Source: Xanthobacteraceae bacterium
GTDB lineage: Bacteria; Pseudomonadota; Alphaproteobacteria; Rhizobiales; Xanthobacteraceae
Assembly (NCBI GenBank): GCA_030037185.1
Contig: JASHRR010000358.1
Span: 1-13,061 of the forward strand
Reading direction: 5' to 3'
Length of the DNA: 13,061 nt
Of this stretch, positions 6,442 to 13,061 are shown piece after piece (the first letter of the stretch is position 1; each line of letters starts with the position of its first letter). The position numbers and the translations under genes are program-made. The notes below the pieces were generated by a model, which saw only the letters and a list, made by a program, of their open reading frames with translations, was not told where the DNA came from and did no database searches.

Positions 6442-7896
6442 TCATGGCTGCGCCCCGTTGAGTCGATCGGACAGGCCTGCGCACTTCCTGACGAAGTCGA
6501 GCGGGCCGGAGAAGTCGAAGCTGTTGTATACCGCCGCCAGATGATTGAAGTGCGGCGCCTGCGCGAACTGTACGAACGTCAACCGGTGACCGGCATAGTC
6601 GGAGTTGAGAAGATCCCGCGCGAAGGCGAGGAGCTTGCGCCGGTCTTCGGCCTGCCATCGATTGTTGAGCGAATAGAACTTGTTCAGCCATTCGCCGGGG
6701 CCCGTCGCCTCAAACGAATTGACATTCGGCGTGATGCAGATCTGGCCGCCGCAGAGCTCGCGCGTGATATGCATCACGGTAGGAAGCTGAGAGCAAGCGA
6801 ATACGCGGCCTGCATACAACATCGACTGCTGAGGCATCAGCAGGCCGCCCGGACTCTTTTCCGCCATTGCGATCGAGGCGGTAAGGTGCGCATTGATGCC
6901 TTCGCGATAACAGACCAGATCGGCGAGCTTTTCACGAACCGACTGGATCTTGTCGAGACCGGTCTGCTTGGCGTTCCACAGCGCGGCGCCTATCATCATG
7001 TCGGCGACGTAAAGCAGGCGCAGCACATAGGGAAATGCCGAATAGCGATGCAGCGTCGCGCGCACGAACTGGGCCGCGCGCGTGTACCGGTAGAAGAAGA
7101 CGTCTTCCCAGGGGATAAGCACGTTGTCGAAGACCACCAGCGACTCCACTTCGTCGAACCGGCTGGAGAGCGGATAATCCTTCTCGCTGAAGCGGTTGGC
7201 GAATCCGGCGCGGCAGATGTGCTTGACGCCCGGCGCGCCCATTTTGGCGATGCAGCCGACGGCATAGTCCGAAAGCGTTTCGTTGACCCAGGCGCCCACC
7301 GTGGGTTTCAGATAGGCTTGGTCCGCGTAGGCGGCGGCGGTTTCGTACTTCGCGCCCCGGATAATGATGCCGGCGTCGGTCTCGCGCGCAACATGGACCA
7401 TCAGATCTGGATCCTGCTGCTGCGGCGGTAGCGACCGGTCGCCCTTCGGATCGGTATTGGCCGACACGTGGAAGACGTCCTTCTCAACCACCGCCCGGAT
7501 ATGCCGGTCGATGTTGGCGGCGAAGCGCGGGTCGATTTCGGCCAGCACATCGCGGCCGTCCACCAGCGACCACAACTCGCCGATCGTTTCGTCGCCGACG
7601 CGCGTGACGACGCCACCGATGTCCTTCATCACATGATCGACAGCGGTGACCTTGTCGGTCCAGTCCTTGCGCTCCTGCGGCGGACGGAGGAAAATCGAGT
7701 TGCGCTCGTTGCCGTCGACGTAGGTCAAGACGCTGCTGTAGCGCTCCTCGTGTGCCATGTCGTACATGCGCGCCCTGATGTCGACGATCGGCCGCAGCGC
7801 CGGGTGCTGCGTCACGTCCTTGACACGCTCGCCATCGATCCAGACCTCTCGTCCGTCGCGAATGCCGTTTTTGTAGTCTTCGCCTGTGCGAATCAT
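6442..7896 (-). CDS. HpaB-family FADH2-dependent aromatic monooxygenase
   Basis: This 484-residue protein matches the oxygenase component of 4-hydroxyphenylacetate 3-monooxygenase-type enzymes, which use reduced flavin and O2 to hydroxylate phenolic or related rings. Visible family features are the N-terminal MIRTGEDYKNGIRDGREVWIDG, the block HVSANTDPKGDRS (143-155), ETDAGIIIRGAKYET (172-186) and SSRFDEVESLVVFDNVLIPWEDVF (245-267). H143 probably matches the substrate-binding histidine of HpaB. The length is typical. The start has a strong AGGAG site seven to eight bases before ATG 7896. It lies 33 bp after the dehydrogenase gene and 36 bp before the RidA-like gene, so all are probably co-transcribed. 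No flavin reductase (HpaC partner) is encoded in the window, so reduced flavin must come from elsewhere. The substrate is unknown. Confidence 0.93.
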   Translation of the reverse strand: MIRTGEDYKNGIRDGREVWIDGERVKDVTQHPALRPIVDIRARMYDMAHEERYSSVLTYVDGNERNSIFLRPPQERKDWTDKVTAVDHVMKDIGGVVTRVGDETIGELWSLVDGRDVLAEIDPRFAANIDRHIRAVVEKDVFHVSANTDPKGDRSLPPQQQDPDLMVHVARETDAGIIIRGAKYETAAAYADQAYLKPTVGAWVNETLSDYAVGCIAKMGAPGVKHICRAGFANRFSEKDYPLSSRFDEVESLVVFDNVLIPWEDVFFYRYTRAAQFVRATLHRYSAFPYVLRLLYVADMMIGAALWNAKQTGLDKIQSVREKLADLVCYREGINAHLTASIAMAEKSPGGLLMPQQSMLYAGRVFACSQLPTVMHITRELCGGQICITPNVNSFEATGPGEWLNKFYSLNNRWQAEDRRKLLAFARDLLNSDYAGHRLTFVQFAQAPHFNHLAAVYNSFDFSGPLDFVRKCAGLSDRLNGAQP

Positions 7897-7929
7897 CGTT
7901 GGCTCCTCGTTCCTCTGTTCGCGCTCGGC

Positions 7930-8859
7930 TCAATAGCCACGACGGGGGTCGACGCGGCTTAGCAGCGACTGGCCCGCGTGCAATCTTCGCAAGTTCTCGC
8001 CAATCTGTTGTGCCGCCGATGTCGGCAGTGCGACCGAGGCAAGATGCGGTGTGATGAGGACGTTGTCCATCTCCCACAACGGACTAAACGCCGGCAACGG
8101 CTCGGTGGCAAAAACATCGAGCGTCGCCTCGGCGATATGGCCTGACCGCAGCGCGTCGATCAGCGCCAGCTCGTCGACGATACCGCCGCGCGAGACATTG
8201 ATGAAAGCGGCGCCGGATTTCAACAGGGCGAGCCGCTCCGCGTTTAGCAGACCCCGGGTGTGCGGGGTCTCAGGTAGCATGCAGACGAGGATATCGCTAC
8301 TGCCTAGGATCTTTGGCAATGCGTCGGGGCCGGCAAGCGTCCAGATGCCCTCAACGGTCTTAAGCGTATTGGACCATCCTTGCACCTGATATCCCTGCCG
8401 CGCACATTCCAGCGCCGCCGTGAGTCCCAATTGGCCAAGCCCCAGAATGCCGACACGCAGGGTCTCGGGATCGCGGGGATGGATGTAGTGCCAGGACCGC
8501 CGGCGCTGCGCGCGTTCAAACGTTGGAATATTGCGGGCATGGCGGGTCACGGCGAACAGCACATAGCCTGCCATCATCCGCGACATCTTGGGATCTGACA
8601 GCCGGGTGATCGGCACATTGGGCAGGTCGTCGCGACCGAGCAGAGCATCGACACCGGCGCCGAGATTGACCACCAACGCCAGGTTCGGAAATTTCGCGAA
8701 GAAGCCGCGTGGCGGCTTCCACACCAGTGCATGGCGGACGGAAGCTAAGTCTTCGATATCGCTTTCACGCCGCAGATCGATATTTTCGTCAGCCAGCGCC
8801 GCACGCCAGGCGTCGAAATCATCATACGCGCTATGAAAGACCATCGACTCCGGTATCAT
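7930..8859 (-). CDS. D-2-hydroxyacid dehydrogenase family, GhrA-like
   Basis: This 309-residue cytoplasmic oxidoreductase interconverts 2-oxo acids and D-2-hydroxy acids with NAD(P)H. The nucleotide-binding glycine motif is GILGLGQLG (137-145). The catalytic triad is complete: R224 in VSRGG, E253 in DVFATEPLP and H272 in ITPHLAS. The overall shape, with a short N-terminal catalytic segment, resembles glyoxylate/hydroxypyruvate reductase A. The start ATG 8859 shares an ATGA with the stop of the AroQ-like gene, so translation is likely coupled; a second ATG at 8844 is less likely because its GGAG is too close. In this operon it could reduce an oxo acid formed from the ring-cleavage product, or act as a redox step in the opposite direction; the sequence does not decide. 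Confidence 0.92.
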   Translation of the reverse strand: MIPESMVFHSAYDDFDAWRAALADENIDLRRESDIEDLASVRHALVWKPPRGFFAKFPNLALVVNLGAGVDALLGRDDLPNVPITRLSDPKMSRMMAGYVLFAVTRHARNIPTFERAQRRRSWHYIHPRDPETLRVGILGLGQLGLTAALECARQGYQVQGWSNTLKTVEGIWTLAGPDALPKILGSSDILVCMLPETPHTRGLLNAERLALLKSGAAFINVSRGGIVDELALIDALRSGHIAEATLDVFATEPLPAFSPLWEMDNVLITPHLASVALPTSAAQQIGENLRRLHAGQSLLSRVDPRRGY

Positions 8860-9314
8860 CTGGGGGCCTGCTCTGCGATCAGCCGCGCCACGGCGGTCAG
8901 CGCCAGCTCATAGCCCAATGCGCCCAGTCCGGCGACGACACCGGTAGCTGCGCGCGAGACGTAGGATTCATGGCGGAAAGGTTCACGCTTCCAGATATTG
9001 CTCATGTGCGCTTCGACGATGGGGCCTTCAAAAGCCAACAACGCATCCAGAATGGCGATCGACGTGTAGGTGAGCCCTGCCGCATTGATGACGAGGCCGG
9101 CGGCCTTCTCTCGCGCCTCCTGGATCCAGTCCACCAGTACGCCTTCGTGATTCGACTGGCGAAATTCAAGCGAGAGCCCGAGCGAGGCAGCGTGATCCCT
9201 GCACCGTTCTTTTATCGTGACAAAGCTGTTGCTCCCATATATTCCGTGACGATTCAGTCCGTAAAGATTGGCATTGGGGCCATTTAAAAAGTACACAATC
9301 GGTGAGGTGCTCAT
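8856..9314 (-). CDS. AroQ-like type II 3-dehydroquinase homologue with altered active site
   Basis: This 152-residue protein has the type II 3-dehydroquinate dehydratase fold: NGPNANLYG (11-19), IYG with the catalytic-type Tyr26, INAAGLTYTS (76-85) and EAHMSNIWKREPFRHES (101-117). Aligned to the M. tuberculosis enzyme (offset +2), Asn12, Tyr24, Asn75, His101, Arg108 and Arg112 are kept as N14, Y26, N77, H103, R110 and R114. The catalytic Arg19 is Asn21 (with Arg22 beside it) and His81 is Tyr83. Ordinary dehydratase activity is therefore doubtful. I chose ATG 9314 because it gives the usual length and N-terminus; the frame could start at ATG 9350 or GTG 9365. It heads the minus-strand enzyme set and overlaps the dehydrogenase start. 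I infer a catabolic paralogue rather than the shikimate-pathway enzyme. Confidence 0.85.
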   Translation of the reverse strand: MSTSPIVYFLNGPNANLYGLNRHGIYGSNSFVTIKERCRDHAASLGLSLEFRQSNHEGVLVDWIQEAREKAAGLVINAAGLTYTSIAILDALLAFEGPIVEAHMSNIWKREPFRHESYVSRAATGVVAGLGALGYELALTAVARLIAEQAPR

Positions 9315-10192
9315 GGGGCGCTCTCGTTGTTGGTCACTGGCCTGCGACATTAACGAGGGCTGCACTGTCGTGAAAATAAAATAATCGATCCGCTTCGACG
9401 GTCTGGATGTGAGCTCCCGTCGCCGGCGAACGTCTGCTCCGTTCCGTTGCCGCGAAACAGCGTGGAGGAGCGAAATTCGGCGTCAACGTGTGTCGCCGTG
9501 GTCCGCACGGGAAGCGGGCCTTGGACCGCAGGCCGTCAATGCGGTCATTTAGCCATTCACCTGATGCCGTGATTTATCCCCCAGCGGCGATCGTTGCGGC
9601 GTGTCCGACCAGCGTGACGCGATCGCGACGCCGACGCGCCTTCGCGCGCAAGACACAGAACCATTCGCCGCATTGCGGAGGGTCACGGGCTCGCAAGCCC
9701 CCGCCAATATAACACGTTCGGGGTCGATAATTCTGGTTGCGGATTCATCGAGGCGACCGTTTCGGCAATATTCGTCTGAACATATGGATACGGCGCCGTT
9801 ATGGCCATGTATTCATCGGCTCCAGTTGAACGTTCAGGGTGTCTGCGAATGGCGCCTGCGCATACAAACGAATTGAGCCATAGGCATTCGCGCCTCGAAC
9901 CCGGAGCGGATCGGGCTTCGTCCAGGCGCTCCGGCGGCGGGCAACATTGACCCACGACTCGATCAGGATGGATCAGCCGTCGAGGCGACGATTCCCAGGT
10001 ATTGGATCGTGTCTGGACGCGGTCGGGCACGAGGCAAGTGGATCGTACGGCGTTGGCACGCCCCGGGGCGGGCAACATCATTTTGCAACAGGGGGAGATC
10101 AAATGAGTAAATGAGCAACGTTTTCGCCCGGAATCGGCACGATAATTGCTTGCGGACAATGTCCGTGTGCTACCTCCGGGAAAAGTCGGCTG
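9315..10192. other. Divergent intergenic region without a convincing gene
   Basis: This stretch of about 0.88 kb separates the minus-strand enzyme operon from the plus-strand sugar-type transporter. The open frames in it (plus 9488-9712, plus 9601-9876, minus 9683-10159) give low-complexity, arginine/proline-rich products without family features, so I do not call them. Visible structure includes an AT-rich patch at about 9371-9386 upstream of the AroQ-like gene, a nested inverted repeat at 9675-9704 (GCGG/CCGC around GGGCT/AGCCC), a perfect 12-bp palindrome CGCCCCGGGGCG at 10059-10070, and two copies of GCGGGCAACAT (about 9938 and 10069). Both promoters must lie here. The region may also be the scar of a lost regulator, which I cannot show. 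Confidence 0.5.
10091..10114 (+). promoter_or_regulatory. Strong ribosome-binding site before a three-codon ORF (M-S-K-stop)
   Basis: The run GGGGGAG at 10091-10097 is the best Shine-Dalgarno sequence near the sugar-importer operon, but the ATG at 10103 reads only Met-Ser-Lys before TGA at 10112-10114. A second ATG (10111) overlaps that stop as ATGA. The ATG at 10103 is exactly 90 bases before, and in frame with, the ATPase start at 10193, and this TGA is the only stop between them. It may be a leader for coupled or attenuated translation, or a broken gene start. Confidence 0.4.
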
Positions 10193-11695
10193 ATGGCAGG
10201 CTCCGAGCGCTCCCCCTCCTCGTCAGCGATGGAATTACGGGATCTCTGCAAGAGCTTTGGCGACACGCTCGCTGTCGACCACGTGTCTATCACGCTATCG
10301 CGCGGACAGATCCTGGCGCTGCTCGGCGAGAATGGGGCCGGCAAGTCCACCCTCATCAAGCTGCTGGCCGGGATATTCCAACCCGACCACGGCTCGATAC
10401 TGGTCCATGGCGAGCCCATCGATCACGCCCGGAATAATCATTTTGCCTTCATCCACCAGGATCACGGGCTGATCGATACCATGACGGTTGCCGAGAATAT
10501 CGCTCTCGTCAGCGGCTACGACAGGGCACTCGGATTAATCGACTGGCCGTCGACCAGAAGGCACGCAGAGCGATCGCTGGAGCATGTAGGCCTCCGGATT
10601 GATCCCGATACGACTGTTTCCGCTCTATCGCGGACCGAGCGGTCCCTTGTTGCAATTGCCAGGGCGCTAGCGATGAACGTCGATCTGCTCGTCCTCGACG
10701 AGCCGACCGCGAGCCTGCCGTCAGCGGACGTCGAACGACTTTTCAACGTGCTCCGGTACCTTCGCGAGCGCGGTGTTGCAATGATCTATGTGACCCATCG
10801 CATGGACGAGGTGTTCCGGATCGCGGACCGGGTTGCCGTCATGAGGGACGGCCGCCTTGTCACGGTAAAGGACATCGCGCAAGCGTCGATTGGTGAATTG
10901 GTGAATGCGATTGTCGGAAGGCCGCTCTCGACTGTCTTTATCCGAGCCCCAGAGCCGTCCTCGCAACCGGTCCTGGAACTGCGAGGTGTTGAACTCGGGC
11001 ATCTAAGCCCGGTTTCCTTCACGGTAATGGCGGGCGAACTCGTTGGCCTGACCGGACTGCGTGGCGCAGGACATGAGCTGATCGGGCGGACCCTCGCCGG
11101 TATACTTCCTTGCAAAAGCGGCGACATCACTATTCGCGGGAAGCGCGTTCTCCTTGGATCGCCGCGGCAGGCGATTGATGCGGGGGTGACGTTCATCACC
11201 AGTAACCGCGAGGAAGAGAGCCTCGCCCCGACCATGTCGGTCCGCGAGAATTTGTTCCTGAACCCCTCGCGGATGCAAAGACGGCTGTTCAGCTTCCTGC
11301 TGCCCCGGTCGGAGAGACGCCAGGCACGCGAGTTACTCGAGCGATTTTATGTCCGTCCGCCGAGTCCCGATCGCGTTATTGCCACACTGAGCGGGGGCAA
11401 TCAGCAAAAATCGGTCTTAGCGCGCGGTTTTGCAACGCCGGCGTCCGTATTCGCGTTGGAGGAGCCCACGCAGGGCGTGGACGTTGGAGCCAAGTCGGAA
11501 ATCTATCTGATAATGGGCCGGGCGCTATTGTCAGGCTGCTGTATTCTGATTCTGTCGAGTGACTTTGAGGAAGTGGCGCTGGTGTGTAATCGCGCGTTTG
11601 TCTTCAATCGCGGCCGCATCGTCGCTGAATTATATCGAGAGGAGATCTCGGTTCCGCGGCTAATTGAATTCGCAAGCACTCCAGTGAGGCACTGA
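10193..11695 (+). CDS. Sugar ABC importer ATPase with two ABC domains, RbsA/MglA-like
   Basis: This 500-residue cytoplasmic protein fuses two ATPase domains, as in ribose/galactose importers. Domain 1 has Walker A GENGAGKS (45-52), a variant signature LSRTER (145-150) instead of LSGGQ, Walker B LLVLDE (165-170) and H-loop H202. Domain 2 has a degenerate Walker A region GLRGAGHE (288-295) without the lysine, a canonical signature LSGGNQQK (399-406), and ALEEPTQGVDVGAK (421-434), where glutamate replaces the usual Walker B aspartate. Loss of Walker A in domain 2 is normal for the family; the Asp-to-Glu change is less so. ATG 10193 was chosen because ATG 10229 has no ribosome-binding site. It is followed after 5 bp by the permease gene. 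The family points to a monosaccharide, but the substrate may be another small polar compound. Confidence 0.93.
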   Translation: MAGSERSPSSSAMELRDLCKSFGDTLAVDHVSITLSRGQILALLGENGAGKSTLIKLLAGIFQPDHGSILVHGEPIDHARNNHFAFIHQDHGLIDTMTVAENIALVSGYDRALGLIDWPSTRRHAERSLEHVGLRIDPDTTVSALSRTERSLVAIARALAMNVDLLVLDEPTASLPSADVERLFNVLRYLRERGVAMIYVTHRMDEVFRIADRVAVMRDGRLVTVKDIAQASIGELVNAIVGRPLSTVFIRAPEPSSQPVLELRGVELGHLSPVSFTVMAGELVGLTGLRGAGHELIGRTLAGILPCKSGDITIRGKRVLLGSPRQAIDAGVTFITSNREEESLAPTMSVRENLFLNPSRMQRRLFSFLLPRSERRQARELLERFYVRPPSPDRVIATLSGGNQQKSVLARGFATPASVFALEEPTQGVDVGAKSEIYLIMGRALLSGCCILILSSDFEEVALVCNRAFVFNRGRIVAELYREEISVPRLIEFASTPVRH

Positions 11696-11700
11696 CGAAG

Positions 11701-12834
11701 ATGGAATCCGTGCGCACGCAGGACGAAAAATCGAAGACGCCGTCGGACCGCATGGAGTTGGTTCGTACGGCATCGCTTACCCGCAATCTGCTCGTGCGAT
11801 ACGGACTTCTACTGGTAACCTTGGTGCTGATCATTCTGTTCACGATCCTGCTTCCGTCGACGTTCCTCACTGCTCTGACTTTCCGGTCGATCTTGAGCGA
11901 CCAATCGATCGTTGCACTCGTGTCGCTTGCGCAAATGATTCCGTTGGCGGCCAACAAGTTCGATCTTTCGGTTGGCTATGGGATAGGACTTGCTCACATC
12001 CTGTCGATCGGATTTCAGGTGGAGACTGGTCTCCCGTGGCAAGTTGCGACTCTCATAGTGTGTGCCATCGGGCTGGGAGTTGGGATCATCAACGGCCTGC
12101 TGGTTGAGGCCGCGCAAATCGATTCATTCATCGCGACGCTCGGCACTGGCTCCATCCTATATGCGGCGTCGATCGCTTACACCGGGGGTCAGCAGCTTGT
12201 CGGCCAGCTGCCCAGTGGCTTCACCCAGATCAACGATATGGCGGTCTGGGGCATTCCGGCGCCCGCCATCTACGTGCTCGCATTGGCTTTGGCTTTGTGG
12301 GTCTGCTTCGAGTATCTACCGATAGGCCGGTATATCTACGCGATTGGTGCAAATCCGAGAGCCGCGGAACTCGTCGGCATCCCGAAAAGCCGTTATGTCG
12401 TCCTCGCCTTTGCGGCATCCGGGCTGATCACGGCATTTGCAGGCGTCGTCCTCGGTGCAAAGCTGCAGATCGGCCAAAGCAACGTGGGGCCGCCCTATCT
12501 GTTGCCGTCGTTCGTCGGCGCCCTGTTGGGATCGACCGCGTTCCGTCTAGCCCGCGTCAATGTGTGGGGGACCATCGTTGCGGTCGTCCTGCTGTCGGTA
12601 GGCATTGCCGGAATAGAGCAGATGGGGAGCGCATTCTACGTCGAGCCACTGTTCAACGGCATAACGCTGCTGATCGCCGTGGGACTTGCTGGACTCACTT
12701 CGCGGCGACAGAAGTCCTCCGGTATCCAGACAGCGGGCCGGGTCCGGGACGCCTGTCGAGGCGCGACCAATTTCGAAGGAAAGCTCAAAGAAGACCCGCA
12801 ACCCCGACAGCTATCCGTCAGGGGTCGCCCCTGA
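11701..12834 (+). CDS. Sugar ABC importer permease, RbsC-like
   Basis: This 377-residue inner-membrane protein is the channel subunit paired with the RbsA-like ATPase, whose stop is 5 bp upstream. After a hydrophilic N-terminus, the first helix spans about 34-52, and eight to ten helices follow. Family marks are AANKFDLSVGYG (83-94, the usual place of GGIDLSVG) and the cytoplasmic coupling loop GANPRAAELVGIPKSRY (216-232). Only one permease gene is present, as expected because these permeases form homodimers. The C-terminal 43 or so residues (from about 334) are hydrophilic and longer than usual, with no recognised domain. The last codons lie inside a hairpin that may terminate or attenuate transcription. 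Confidence 0.93.
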   Translation: MESVRTQDEKSKTPSDRMELVRTASLTRNLLVRYGLLLVTLVLIILFTILLPSTFLTALTFRSILSDQSIVALVSLAQMIPLAANKFDLSVGYGIGLAHILSIGFQVETGLPWQVATLIVCAIGLGVGIINGLLVEAAQIDSFIATLGTGSILYAASIAYTGGQQLVGQLPSGFTQINDMAVWGIPAPAIYVLALALALWVCFEYLPIGRYIYAIGANPRAAELVGIPKSRYVVLAFAASGLITAFAGVVLGAKLQIGQSNVGPPYLLPSFVGALLGSTAFRLARVNVWGTIVAVVLLSVGIAGIEQMGSAFYVEPLFNGITLLIAVGLAGLTSRRQKSSGIQTAGRVRDACRGATNFEGKLKEDPQPRQLSVRGRP

Positions 12835-12840
12835 TCTTTT
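12818..12840 (+). terminator. Hairpin plus T-rich tail over the permease stop codon
   Basis: A perfect 7-bp stem, TCAGGGG (12818-12824) and CCCCTGA (12828-12834), has the 3-base loop TCG and is followed by TCTTTT (12835-12840). The permease TGA stop forms the end of the stem. The shape fits an intrinsic terminator with a short U-run, or a processing/stability hairpin between the permease and the following binding-protein gene. Confidence 0.55.
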
Positions 12841-12932
12841 AAACCTTCGGGCGCGTCGATAAACAAGTGGGTCAGAATTACAAATTGAGAGAGTTATTTA
12901 TGGACAGACCTTTAGCCCTGAGGAGGTTACAG

Positions 12933-13061
12933 GTGACCACTAGGCCGGTTCAATTTCCGGGAGTCAACGCGTTACTCGGCGTGCTGGCGTGGGCCGGTCT
13001 CACCGTCATCGCAACCGGCATTCCGACGGCGCCGCGCGCGCAATTGGCCAACGCGGGCCCA
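12933..13061 (+). CDS. Probable periplasmic binding protein of the sugar importer (partial, 5' end only)
   Basis: The frame is open from GTG 12933 to the window edge and gives 43 residues, with the rest outside. A perfect AGGAGG at 12921-12926 sits six bases before the GTG, which decides the start over the in-frame ATG at 12900 that has no such site. The product begins MTTRPVQFPGVN, has a hydrophobic core ALLGVLAWAGLTVIATG and then PTAPRAQLANAGP, a signal peptide with likely cleavage after an A-x-A-like site near residue 37-40. Its place 98 bp after the RbsC-like permease is where the substrate-binding gene of such an operon could lie, and no other binding-protein gene for this importer is in view. 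The mature domain is not visible, so the family is inferred from context. Confidence 0.6.
   Translation, partial: MTTRPVQFPGVNALLGVLAWAGLTVIATGIPTAPRAQLANAGP

Noticed and set aside
5950..7431. Long 493-codon plus-strand open frame opposite the RidA-like and HpaB-like genes
   Set aside because: It lies antisense to two genes with clear family motifs and its product is rich in His, Arg and Asp without any recognisable domain, as expected for a GC-rich shadow frame.
8856..9314. Calling the AroQ-like gene the shikimate-pathway aroQ
   Set aside because: Two key active-site residues are changed and it sits in a catabolic-looking operon, so a symbol implying the biosynthetic role would overstate the evidence.
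9488..9876. Two overlapping plus-strand open frames (74 and 91 codons) in the divergent gap
   Set aside because: Both are basic, low-complexity products in overlapping frames, with no recognised homology and no convincing start site.
9683..10159. 158-codon minus-strand open frame in the divergent gap
   Set aside because: It has no family motif, no good ribosome-binding site and a composition dominated by Arg, Pro and Ser; it also crosses the GC palindrome. Kept only as part of the intergenic description.
10111..10437. 108-codon frame starting at ATG 10111
   Set aside because: More than half of it overlaps the ATPase gene in another frame and reads as a shadow of its Walker A region; only its start, which overlaps the three-codon ORF, is of interest.

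Overview
The window looks like chromosomal DNA of an alphaproteobacterium, most likely of the Bradyrhizobium/Rhodopseudomonas type. I infer this from the GC-rich codon use, the dense tiling of ABC-importer and catabolic genes, and intergenic palindromes of the CCCGGATT...AATCCGGG and CCCTC...CGCAAG...GAGGG kinds that I associate with that group. No rRNA, tRNA, CRISPR array or intact mobile element is visible.

Left end (1-1550, plus strand): a complete rhomboid-family intramembrane serine protease, a candidate 47-codon ORF, and a DUF1028 protein. The small ORF overlaps the DUF1028 start as ATGA. The DUF1028 gene runs tail-to-tail into the next block with only 11 bp between the stop codons.

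Middle (1562-9314, minus strand, read right to left): a long catabolic/transport block. First comes a tight set of four enzymes: a type II 3-dehydroquinase-like protein (AroQ family), a D-2-hydroxyacid dehydrogenase, an HpaB-family flavin-dependent monooxygenase and a RidA-family protein. A complete PotABCD-type ABC importer follows: periplasmic binding protein, two permeases and ATPase. The importer genes are separated by two repeat-bearing gaps, and the binding protein has its own extended -10 promoter candidate. The AroQ-like protein lacks two residues that are near-invariant in true type II dehydroquinases, and the RidA-like protein lacks the conserved arginine of the imine deaminases. Both therefore look repurposed. 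My inference is that the block imports and degrades a nitrogen-containing or aromatic compound by a route that does not match a textbook pathway.

Right end (9315-13061): a divergent gap of about 0.88 kb with no convincing gene, followed by a plus-strand sugar-type (RbsA/RbsC) ABC importer operon. It has a two-domain ATPase, a permease with a hairpin over its stop codon, and the signal-peptide end of a probable substrate-binding protein that starts at GTG 12933 behind a perfect AGGAGG and is cut by the window edge.

The best candidate for an undescribed system is the aroQ-like/dehydrogenase/hpaB/ridA/pot-type transporter cluster. Its substrate and chemistry cannot be read from sequence alone.
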